Positions 27,505-34,978 of a stretch of DNA of 64,000 nucleotides are shown piece after piece. Below the pieces are notes generated by a model. It was not told the origin of the DNA, searched no databases, and was given only the letters and a program-made list of their open reading frames with translations. How positions within the stretch are numbered: position 1 is the stretch's first letter; every line of letters starts with the position of its first letter. The translations under genes were made by a program, and so were the position numbers. The DNA is from Bifidobacterium angulatum DSM 20098 = JCM 7096 (lineage in GTDB: Bacteria; Actinomycetota; Actinomycetes; Actinomycetales; Bifidobacteriaceae). The stretch covers positions 1,488,001 to 1,552,000 of the forward strand of contig NZ_AP012322.1 of the NCBI RefSeq assembly GCF_001025155.1, given 5' to 3'.

Positions 27505-29751
27505 CTACTTGGCGAGCTTGGCGTATTCGTCAAGCATGAAGGCCGCGGTTCTCTTGCCGCCCTCGCCCACGATCGTGGACATGGAATTGATCGGCGTGGA
27601 ATTGAGGAACATGCGCATCATGTCGTTGTCGGGCAGTTTCGGCAGCTCGCCGTTCCCACCGGCCTCATACATGGCGGACACCACCTTGGAACCGACCGGA
27701 TCACAGGACCATTCGCCGAACGTGGACCACTCGGTCAACGGTTCGGCCTTGCCGTCGCCGTCAAGCGCAACCGTGGCGACACCGGCGATGTCGCGGCTGG
27801 ACGTGCCGACCTCGATGCCGTATTCGCCGGCCTCCACACGCCAGTCGTCGAACTTCTCCGACCAGTAGGCGAAGGCGCGCTCATCCAGATCGAGGGAGAT
27901 CTCGGCCGATTCGCCGCCCTTGAGAAACACCTTGCGGAATCCCTTGAGCTCATGCCTCGGGCGAGACACCGCGGCCTTGCCCGGCGCCACATACACCTGC
28001 ACGGTCTCGGCGGCGTCCACATCGGAGGTATTGGCGACGGTCACGCTCACACGGGCGGTGTTGGCGCCGGTCTTCTCCGCCTTGATGCCGGAAAGCTCGA
28101 AGGTGGCGTAGCTCAGGCCGTAGCCGAACGGATAATCGACCGCCTTGCCATACGTGTCGTAATAGCGGTAGCCCACAAACACGCCCTCACCGTAATCGAC
28201 GTGCCCTTCCTCGCCCGGCCAGTTGATCATGCTCGGATCGTCGTTGATGCTCATCGGAACGCTCTGCGCCAGCTTGCCGGACGGGCTTGCCTCGCCGAAG
28301 ATCACATCGGCGAGCGCGGCACCCCCCGCCTGACCAAGCAGCCAGGATTCGAGGACGCCCTTGGCATTGGCCGCCCATGGGGCCACGGAGACGACGGAAC
28401 CGTTGGAAAGCACGACCGCGATGTTCTTGTTCGCCGCCGCGACAGCTTCGAGCAGCTCGATCTGCTTGGCGGGAATGTCGAGGGTTTCACGGTCGAAGCC
28501 TTCGGATTCGGCGGCTTCCGGAAGTCCTAGGAACATAAGCACCACATCGGCGTTCTTGGCGGTTTCCACGGCTTCGGTTTCGAGCGCCTTGTCTGCCGGT
28601 TCGAGGTCGAGGGTGAATCCGGGGGCGAATTGGGCATCGACGCCCCGCGCGGTGAGGGTGTCGAGGAAGCTGGTCATCTTGGTCGGGGTGATGTGGGACG
28701 AGCCGCCACCCTGGTAGCGCGGGGTGCGGGCGAATTCGCCGATGACCGCGATCTTGGCGTCCTTGGCGACCGGCAGGATCGCGTCATCGTTCTTGAGCAG
28801 CACCATGGATTCGACGGCGGCCTGATGCGCCACCTCATCATGGGCGTCCACGTCGAAGCGGTAGCCGTCGATGCTCATGGCGGCGCGCGTCTTGTTCGCC
28901 AGGTCGATCATGCCCTGGGCCATGCGGTCAAGCTGTTCGGGCTGGATGCGCCCGTCGCGAGCCGCGTAGACAATCTGGTCGTCCGTGTAGCTTGGCGGCA
29001 TTTCCAGGTTGAGCCCGGCGTTGAGGGAGGCGACTCGATCATGATCGGCGCCCCAATCGCTCATGACGATGCCCTTGAAACCCCATTCATCGCGCAGCAC
29101 GTCGGTGAGCAGCCAGCGGTTCTGCGCGGAGTGCACGCCGTTGATGCGGTTGTAGGAGCACATGATGGTCCACGGCTGGGCGGTTTTGACGATGTATTCG
29201 AAAGCCGGGAAGTAGATCTCGCGCAGCGCACGCTGGGAGATGTTGGCGCTGATGCGCAGACGGTCGGTCTCCTGATTGTTGGCCGCGAAGTGCTTGAGCG
29301 AGGTGCCCACGCCCTTGGATTGCACGCCGGCGACGATGCCCACGGCCTCATGGCCGGCAAGATACGGGTCTTCGGACCAGTATTCGAAGCAACGGCCGCC
29401 AAGCGGGTTGCGCTTGATGTTGACGCCGGGGCCGAGAATGACCGCCACTTTCTCCTGGATGCATTCCTCGCCCATGGCCTCGCCCACCTTGTGGATGAGC
29501 TCGGGATTCCAGGAGCTGGACAAGCCGGCCGCAGGCGGGAAGCAGGTGGCCGGCACGGAATCGTTCAAATCGGTTTCGCCGGTGCTGGACGCCAGGGATT
29601 TGCGCAGTCCGTGCGGGCCATCGGTGATCATGTAGCCGGGGATGCCTTTGGATTCGATGCCCTGCAGATGCCAGGCGTCGCCGCCGGACGTCAGGGAGGC
29701 TTTCTCTTCAAGGGTCAGGTCGTTGACGGAGGGATAGGTATTGCCGCTCAT
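27505..29751 (-). CDS. Glycoside hydrolase family 3 beta-glucosidase
   Basis: Intracellular 748-aa GH3 enzyme (no signal peptide) hydrolysing beta-linked glucosides or related glycosides. Domain order: (beta/alpha)8 domain with substrate residues in MITDGPHGLRK and KHFAANNQETDR, nucleophile Asp232 in IVMSDWGADHDR; alpha/beta sandwich domain; C-terminal fibronectin-III-like domain (VQVYVAPGKAAVSRPRHELK). The ATG follows AAGAGGT. Its promoter region contains the palindrome at 29807-29824, shared with the divergent tetR gene, so TetR control is likely. Exact substrate cannot be told from sequence; not similar enough to the GH3 at 36719 to be a recent copy. Confidence 0.93.
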   Translation of the reverse strand: MSGNTYPSVNDLTLEEKASLTSGGDAWHLQGIESKGIPGYMITDGPHGLRKSLASSTGETDLNDSVPATCFPPAAGLSSSWNPELIHKVGEAMGEECIQEKVAVILGPGVNIKRNPLGGRCFEYWSEDPYLAGHEAVGIVAGVQSKGVGTSLKHFAANNQETDRLRISANISQRALREIYFPAFEYIVKTAQPWTIMCSYNRINGVHSAQNRWLLTDVLRDEWGFKGIVMSDWGADHDRVASLNAGLNLEMPPSYTDDQIVYAARDGRIQPEQLDRMAQGMIDLANKTRAAMSIDGYRFDVDAHDEVAHQAAVESMVLLKNDDAILPVAKDAKIAVIGEFARTPRYQGGGSSHITPTKMTSFLDTLTARGVDAQFAPGFTLDLEPADKALETEAVETAKNADVVLMFLGLPEAAESEGFDRETLDIPAKQIELLEAVAAANKNIAVVLSNGSVVSVAPWAANAKGVLESWLLGQAGGAALADVIFGEASPSGKLAQSVPMSINDDPSMINWPGEEGHVDYGEGVFVGYRYYDTYGKAVDYPFGYGLSYATFELSGIKAEKTGANTARVSVTVANTSDVDAAETVQVYVAPGKAAVSRPRHELKGFRKVFLKGGESAEISLDLDERAFAYWSEKFDDWRVEAGEYGIEVGTSSRDIAGVATVALDGDGKAEPLTEWSTFGEWSCDPVGSKVVSAMYEAGGNGELPKLPDNDMMRMFLNSTPINSMSTIVGEGGKRTAAFMLDEYAKLAK

Positions 29752-29806
29752 GGTACCTCTTTCATGCGATTCGTTGTGTTCGGCAGTAGGCTCGTCGGCG
29801 AACCCA

Positions 29807-29824
29807 CTACCAACCGATTGGTAG
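29807..29824. promoter_or_regulatory. Putative TetR operator between GH3 and tetR
   Basis: CTACCAACCGATTGGTAG: 7-bp arms CTACCAA/TTGGTAG around CCGA, in the divergent promoter region. A related TACCA/TGGTA element precedes the second GH3 gene (36668-36679). Confidence 0.65.
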
Positions 29825-29948
29825 GTACTTTATCAAAACAGCTTGCCCAACACGCCAATCATCTTTGAAATATCAATCAACCAACCGTAAAGTAATTACA
29901 GCTTTCCATCCGTCAGCAGCAATACCATCAATCACAACGGGAGCGACC

Positions 29949-30527
29949 ATGGGCAACGAGGACGTCGACCGCAGAACGGCAATACTCAACGCAGCAGTGG
30001 AGTCATTCGGCACACTCGGCTATTACGGCACCTCATTGCAGAAAATCGCCACCATGGTCGGTCTTACCAAGGCAGGCGTGCTGCATTACGTCGGCAGCAA
30101 GGAAGGCCTGCTGACCACGGTGCTCAACGAAATGTATGACCGCGAAACCGAGGACGTGACCGCCAACATGGTGCGCGAGGCCGAACCGCTGATCGCGGAC
30201 ATGTGGCGCAGAGTCGTGGCCATCAACGCCAAACGCCCCAAACTGGTGCACATGTTTTCCACGCTGAGCGCCGAAGCGTTGAACCCCGATCACCCGGCGC
30301 ACGATTATTTCGCCACCCGCGAGGAACATGTGGTGGATGTGGCGCGCAACATTCGCTGGCGCGTGCCAGCCGGGGTCGATGCCGAACAGATGCTCCGCGC
30401 CGGATTCGCCATGATGGACGGCATTCAGCTGCGCTGGCTGCGCAAGCCCGGGCAGGACCTCAATGCCATGTGGGCGCGATGCGAGGATGTTCTCTTCCCA
30501 CTGCCGCAGTGGGAAGGCTGCCGCTAG
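29949..30527 (+). CDS. TetR-family transcriptional regulator (GH3-linked, copy 1)
   Basis: 192 aa; N-terminal TetR helix-turn-helix (RRTAILNAAVESFGTLGYYG...KIATMVGLTKAGVLHYVGSK). The C-terminal half ends MDGIQLRWLRKPGQD...MWARCEDVLFPLPQWEGCR, clearly related to the end of the TetR protein at 39154-39789. Start ATG at 29949 follows GGGAGCGACC; longer readings run through the promoter. Divergent from the GH3 gene with a palindrome between, so it probably represses that gene in response to a sugar (inference). Confidence 0.9.
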   Translation: MGNEDVDRRTAILNAAVESFGTLGYYGTSLQKIATMVGLTKAGVLHYVGSKEGLLTTVLNEMYDRETEDVTANMVREAEPLIADMWRRVVAINAKRPKLVHMFSTLSAEALNPDHPAHDYFATREEHVVDVARNIRWRVPAGVDAEQMLRAGFAMMDGIQLRWLRKPGQDLNAMWARCEDVLFPLPQWEGCR

Positions 30528-30535
30528 CGCCTGAT

Positions 30536-30795
30536 TCTTCCAGTGACGGGAAGAATTTCCCAGTGACTGGAGGAATCTGGACTCTAGAAGACCTACCAAC
30601 GTCCGGATTTCCCAGCCACTGGAGGAATCCAGACTCTAGAAGACCTCCCAACGTCCGGATTTCCCAGCCGCTGGAGGAAACCGGACTCTAGAAGACCTCC
30701 CAACGTCCGGATTTCCCAGCCACTGGAGGAATCCGGACACTAAAAGACCACCCAGAAGAACAAATCATCCAGCCACTGGAAGAATCGGGACGTGG
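30536..30795. repeat. 52-bp tandem repeats, each able to form a hairpin
   Basis: Units of exactly 52 bp at about 30549-30600, 30601-30652, 30653-30704 and 30705-30756, with partial units on both sides. Each contains GTCCGGATTTCC ... GGAATCCGGAC (outer arms) enclosing CCAG-CCR-CTGG (inner arms), then CTCTAGAAGACCTCCCAAC. It fills almost the whole 281-bp gap between the convergent tetR and SDR genes. Confidence 0.92.
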
Positions 30796-30808
30796 CAGAA
30801 ATCGCAGA

Positions 30809-31628
30809 TCAGGCTGCGGCGCGCGACTTGTCCTGCAGATCGCCGAACACCGGCGTGGCCAGACCGAAGCCGCCGCACACCTCAAGAATCTGACCGGTGG
30901 TGAACTGCGATTCGTCGGAGGCAAAATACAACACCGCGTTCGCGATCTCCTCCGGCGTGGCCATACGGCGGATCGGCGTGTGATGCAGGAAGAACTCACG
31001 GAATTCGTCATTCAGCGCGTTCTGTACGGCATCGGTGGCGGTCATACCAGGAAGCACCGCATTGCAACGGATGTTCTTACGCGCCTCATGCACGGCGATA
31101 AGCTTGGTCAGATAGTTGATGGCCGCCTTGGATGCGCCATAGCCGATCTGCGAAATATCCGGCACGGCGCCGCCAATCGAGGAGATGTTGATGATGCTGC
31201 CGGATTTACGCTCCACCATATATTTCAGCGCGGCCTGCGACGTAATGAACACGGACTTGAGGTTGATATCCACCGTGTCGATGAACTCCTGCGGGTCGGT
31301 GTGCTCGATGTCGAGATCCTTGGCGGGATTGGACGTGCCGAAATTATTGACGAGCACGTCGATGCAGCCCTCATTGGCCACGACCTGTTCCACAGCGGAC
31401 ACGTAGGTCTCATCCTTGGAGGCATCGTTGTACACGAACTTCGCCGTTCCCGGCAGATTGGCGGCGGCAAGCTCGTATCTTCGCCTGCGCACGTTCCGCG
31501 TTGCGCGCCGCCATATACACGGTGGCACCCTCTTCGGCGAAACGCTTCACAATCGCATAGCCGATGCCTCGGGTCGAAGCGGTGACCATGGCCACCTTGC
31601 CTGCCAGACGCCCTGTATTGCAAGTCAT
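30809..31628 (-). pseudogene. Short-chain dehydrogenase/reductase, frameshifted
   Basis: The two halves of one SDR lie in different frames. The N-terminal part from ATG 31628 (RBS AAGGAG) has the NAD(P) motif VTASTRGIGYAIVKR and runs to AERAQAKI. The rest (YELAAANLPGTAKFVYND..., NNFGTSNP, catalytic YGASKAAINYLTK, C-terminal GGFGLATPVFGD) continues in the next frame. The break is near 31474-31480, where AAGATACGAG would restore Lys-Ile-Tyr-Glu if an AT (AAGATATACGAG) had been lost, i.e. a 2-bp slip. All other SDR features are intact, so the loss is recent, or it is a sequencing error. Divergent from glycerate kinase. Substrate unknown. Confidence 0.85.
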
Positions 31629-31801
31629 AACAATTCTCCTTCGCACTGTTGTGCCGCGGTTGCTTCACATCATCACCATCGTATCGCTGTTATCGTTCTC
31701 ATGCGCGTTGCACCGCGAAAACCGCCTTGCCGCGAACCAGGCCGCCCATCACGGCTATACGATGGACTGGTCGGCATATCGGCAACGACTGGAGGAAAGC
31801 C

Positions 31802-32977
31802 GTGAAATACCTGTTGGCGCCGGATTCGTTCAAAGAGGCCGCATCGGCGCAGGCCGTGGCGGAAGCGATGCGACGCGGAGTGCTGGCAGGCGACCCGGAT
31901 GCCGAATGCCGTATGATGCCGCTGTCCGACGGCGGCGAGGGATTGACCACTGCACTGGTCCGGGCCACTGGGGGCGAACTGAAACCGGCACACGTGCACG
32001 ACGCATTGGGACGGCCGATCTGCGCGCAATACGGATTCCTGGGTGGGGGAAGCCACATGGAGACCGACGGCAAGACAGGCATACGCACCGCAGTAGTCGA
32101 GTTGGCTGCGGCAAGCGGAATCGAACACGTCTCCCCCGCCGACCGCGACCCGTTGGCGGCATCCACCTATGGCACCGGAGAATTGATCCATGACGCGATC
32201 GATGCCGGCGCAACGCGTATTGTGCTTGGTTTGGGAGGCAGCGCCACCACGGACGGCGGCACCGGCCTGGCCCGGGCGCTCGGATACCGTTTTCTCGACG
32301 ACCGCGATTGCGAATTGCCGCTCGGCGGCGGTGCACTGCATCGGCTCGCCCGTATAGACGGCACCGACGTTCCCGACGAAGTGCGCAATGTCCCCATCAT
32401 TCTGGCATGCGACGTCACCAATCCACTGACCGGGCCGAACGGCGCGGCTGCGGTGTTTGCGCCGCAGAAAGGCGCGGACGCGCAGCAGGTCGCACTACTT
32501 GACTCGGGTCTGAGCAAGCTCGCCAATGCCATCAAAGCCCTCAATGGCCGTAACATCGCCAGCCAGCCCGGATCGGGTGCGGCGGGCGGCACCGGCGGCG
32601 GCATGCTTGGACTATTCAATGCGAGCATGCGCCCCGGCATCGAACTGGTACTGGACTTGTTGCATGCGCGCGAGGCATGCGCGTGGGCCGACGTGGTCAT
32701 CACCGGCGAAGGCGCCATCGACAGCCAGACGCCATATGGCAAGGTGCCCAGTGGCATCGCACGATTGGCGCAATCGCAGGGCAAGCCGGCCATTGCCATC
32801 GGAGGCAAAGTGGCACGGGACCCACAGACCATGGCCGCTTTGCGTGAAGTCGGCATCGTCGCGACCTTCGGCATCGCACCCGGATCGGCCAGTTTGCCGG
32901 AACTGCTCGCCGACACGAAGCGCAACGTGAAAAGTACCTGCGCTTCAATCGCCAGCCTGCTTCGCAGCATGGCGTAA
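31802..32977 (+). CDS. Glycerate kinase
   Basis: 391 aa; phosphorylates D-glycerate, feeding it to glycolysis. The GlxK/GarK-type family is recognised from MKYLLAPDSFKEAASAQAVA at the N-terminus, then MMPLSDGGEGLTTALV, VLGLGGSATTDGGTGLARAL, the DVTNPLTGPNGAAAVFAPQKGA block, and VITGEGAIDSQTPYGKVPSG. The start is a GTG at 31802 preceded by GGAGGAAAGCC; no ATG fits. Divergent from the broken SDR gene, with a shared 170-bp upstream region; the SDR may once have supplied or used the same metabolite (inference). Confidence 0.93.
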   Translation: MKYLLAPDSFKEAASAQAVAEAMRRGVLAGDPDAECRMMPLSDGGEGLTTALVRATGGELKPAHVHDALGRPICAQYGFLGGGSHMETDGKTGIRTAVVELAAASGIEHVSPADRDPLAASTYGTGELIHDAIDAGATRIVLGLGGSATTDGGTGLARALGYRFLDDRDCELPLGGGALHRLARIDGTDVPDEVRNVPIILACDVTNPLTGPNGAAAVFAPQKGADAQQVALLDSGLSKLANAIKALNGRNIASQPGSGAAGGTGGGMLGLFNASMRPGIELVLDLLHAREACAWADVVITGEGAIDSQTPYGKVPSGIARLAQSQGKPAIAIGGKVARDPQTMAALREVGIVATFGIAPGSASLPELLADTKRNVKSTCASIASLLRSMA

Positions 32978-33006
32978 GCATGGGGACATCGGTGTACAAC
33001 AATAGA

Positions 33007-33046
33007 ATCGTGATTTATCAAATTACGATTTGACAAATTACGATTT
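33007..33046. repeat. AT-rich iterated element
   Basis: AAATTACGATTT twice (33020-33031, 33035-33046), 15 bp apart, plus an inverted variant AATCGTGATTT at 33007-33017. It looks like a promoter/operator region in front of the ATPase remnant at 33052. Confidence 0.7.
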
Positions 33047-33051
33047 TATAC

Positions 33052-33099
33052 ATGACGTTTATCGGCAGAACAGAAGAACTGACTTTTCTTGAATCCTGC
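33052..33099 (+). pseudogene. 5' remnant of an AAA ATPase gene
   Basis: ATG followed by MTFIGRTEELTFLESC, which is the usual first 15 residues of the archaeal-type AAA ATPase family (FIGRxxEL-xFLE), just before a P-loop would be expected. The P-loop never comes; similarity stops and the frame runs antisense through the PH-domain gene. I call only the start of the frame a relic. Confidence 0.55.
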
Positions 33100-33111
33100 T
33101 CAATCACTCCT

Positions 33112-33561
33112 TCACTGAACTCCTGCGTAGTTTTCCGCATCGAAATCATCGAAGCCGCCGTCAAACCCCGGTCCTTCCAGGCCAGAGCCGGCAGGACCGC
33201 CGATGAATTCACGGGCCGTCATGCCGTTCTCGCTGCGGGAGGCGTCCACGGCATCCTGCAGCATCTGACGCACCTCGAAGCCGTGCACGATATTCTTCAG
33301 CACCACCACACCATTGCCGGACGATTGGTCGCGCGTGTCCAGAACCAGCGTGCTCATGCCGAACAGACGCTGCAGGAACGTGCGTTCCACGCTGATATCG
33401 ACGATGCGGAACAGTTTGACCAGATTGAACTTCTCGTTCAGCACGCCCGTTTTAACGCTCAATTCCTTATCGGCCAGCGTGTACACGGTGAAGGTGAACG
33501 GTGTACGGCACCAATTGCGCTTACGCTGCTGCCACAGCACATTGCCACTTGCGACTTTCAT
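33112..33561 (-). CDS. Bacterial PH-domain protein (YdbS/YdbT-like)
   Basis: 149 aa. After MKVASGNVLWQQRKRNW come the strands RTPFTFTVYTLADKELSVKT, VRIVD-like LFRIVDISVERTFLQRLFGM and STLVLDTRDQSSGNGVVVL, then HGFEVRQMLQDAVDASR, which is the pattern of bacterial PH domains. The C-terminus is acidic and Gly-rich (GGPAGSGLEGPGFDGGFDDF). No membrane segment. The ATG at 33561 follows AAGGAG at good spacing. Role unknown. Confidence 0.8.
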   Translation of the reverse strand: MKVASGNVLWQQRKRNWCRTPFTFTVYTLADKELSVKTGVLNEKFNLVKLFRIVDISVERTFLQRLFGMSTLVLDTRDQSSGNGVVVLKNIVHGFEVRQMLQDAVDASRSENGMTAREFIGGPAGSGLEGPGFDGGFDDFDAENYAGVQ

Positions 33562-33655
33562 GGGGCTCCTTCGTCTCGTAACCAGTGTCATCACAACACT
33601 ACAGTTCATGCCATGCTACCGGCAACACGCCCCATACCAGCCATACTCTGCTACG

Positions 33656-33726
33656 CCGCACGTTTGGAGAAGCGGAACATGAGCAGGGCAAGAATCTCAC
33701 CAACCACGGCCATGCCGAAAAACACC
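33656..33726. repeat. 71-bp direct repeat, left copy (relic of MFS gene 3' end)
   Basis: Matches 34984-35054 in 70 of 71 bases. Read on the minus strand it encodes the last residues of the MFS transporter (FFGMAVVGEILALL ... SKRAA, then a stop). It ends 8 bp from the stop codon of the ATPase gene. Confidence 0.95.
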
Positions 33727-33733
33727 GCTCCAA

Positions 33734-34861
33734 CTAACCTTTTTGCATATGCCCACGCAAGTATTCCCTCAAAAACGGAACCGCGAAATCAACCTCGCCG
33801 CGATCGGTCTGCCGAATAACATAGGCGTCCAGCAATCGCTTACGATACGTGGCCGCATACTTCGCGCTCCGCCCCATTCGTTTGGCAACTTCACTGGTCC
33901 CACTTGGACCATCGGAAACCGCCATCGCCTCCAAATACGCCTTATCGTTCTTTGACAGCCCGTGCAATTCAGGAACGCAGACCGCATTGTCCAAATCGAC
34001 ACGAGCTTCACGAATGCCCTCATTTACATCTTCTTTGGAAATCACCGTGGATTCTCGCGCATCAGCGGCATCCCAGATATAGTAGCCGACCAGCTGAATC
34101 ATATACGGGTATCCGGCAGTCGCCACTGCGGCTTTTTCCACCAGGCTGGTATCCAAAGACATTCCGGAATCCTCGAAAGTCTGCGCGAACGACTCTTTGA
34201 CCTCATCAATCGGCACATTCGCAAGCACATTCGTACGAGCACGCCTTAAAAACGTAATCACCTCATCATCAAACAAATCGGAAATCATCTGTGGCAGTCC
34301 GGCAAACACAATCGACACATTGCGTTTTTCTCGAATCTGATGCTGGATCGCGGTTGCGATCGCAATCAGATCGGCACGGCTTGCAGCCTGGGTCTCGTCG
34401 ATGGAAATCATGAGTCCTGCATCGCGCTTCTCCAAAGCGTCAAGCCGCGCAGACATCGCTTTTCGAAGTGTTTCAGGCATACGCTTCGGAGACAATTCAG
34501 CTTCCCCAAGCGATACGCTCGCCCCGGCAATGGTGATGGATGGGGCAAATGTTAATTTGTCGATCAACGAATCCTTAGAGCATAATTCACTCACCAAACG
34601 TTCGCACAAGCCATCAGACGCGGTTTCTTCAATCACATCCCACTTATGCGCACGGGCCTTATCTCCGAGAACGGTCAGCATCACCGTTTTTCCCGTCCCC
34701 CTTGCGCCCGTAATCAGCATAATTCGGCCTGGAGCGCCTACACCGTTATCCAGCCCCTTGTCGAAATCACGGACGACTCTTTCGCGCCCGATCAATAATG
34801 GCGGTTCACCACCGGCAGTCGGTTTAAAAGGATTCATCTTTCGTTGCGTTATGTGCAGCAT
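33734..34861 (-). CDS. AAA-family ATPase with winged-helix-like tail
   Basis: 375 aa. Walker A TGARGTGKT at 51-59, Walker B region GLMISIDETQAASRAD near 150, an Arg-containing sensor stretch FLRRARTN, then a lid (FEDSGMSLDTSLVEKAAVATAGYPYMIQLVGY) and a C-terminal helix-turn-helix-like part (SGTSEVAKRMGRSAKYAATYRK). This is the layout of Orc1/Cdc6-like or STAND-like ATPases common as orphans in actinobacteria. ATG at 34861 follows GGGGAAGG. The gene alone fills the 1.3-kb segment between two 71-bp direct repeats of the MFS 3' end, so it looks acquired. No partner effector is adjacent; function unknown. Confidence 0.85.
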   Translation of the reverse strand: MLHITQRKMNPFKPTAGGEPPLLIGRERVVRDFDKGLDNGVGAPGRIMLITGARGTGKTVMLTVLGDKARAHKWDVIEETASDGLCERLVSELCSKDSLIDKLTFAPSITIAGASVSLGEAELSPKRMPETLRKAMSARLDALEKRDAGLMISIDETQAASRADLIAIATAIQHQIREKRNVSIVFAGLPQMISDLFDDEVITFLRRARTNVLANVPIDEVKESFAQTFEDSGMSLDTSLVEKAAVATAGYPYMIQLVGYYIWDAADARESTVISKEDVNEGIREARVDLDNAVCVPELHGLSKNDKAYLEAMAVSDGPSGTSEVAKRMGRSAKYAATYRKRLLDAYVIRQTDRGEVDFAVPFLREYLRGHMQKG

Positions 34862-34894
34862 TGCCCTTCCCCACTATCGCCAACCGATATCGCC

Positions 34895-34921
34895 AATATC
34901 AAAAATATCAAAAATATCAAA
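34895..34921. repeat. 9-bp tandem repeat (AATATCAAA x3) upstream of the ATPase
   Basis: Three exact units 34-60 bp upstream of the ATPase ATG, in the expected promoter interval. Confidence 0.85.
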
Positions 34922-34978
34922 AACTTGAGCGGATGACCGGCACATCAGCCAGTCACCACCCAAGCGACATCACACAAT

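Noticed and set aside
33018..33212. Minus-strand 64-codon frame after the PH-domain gene
   Set aside because: Overlaps the PH gene 3' end in another frame and the AT-rich element; no support.
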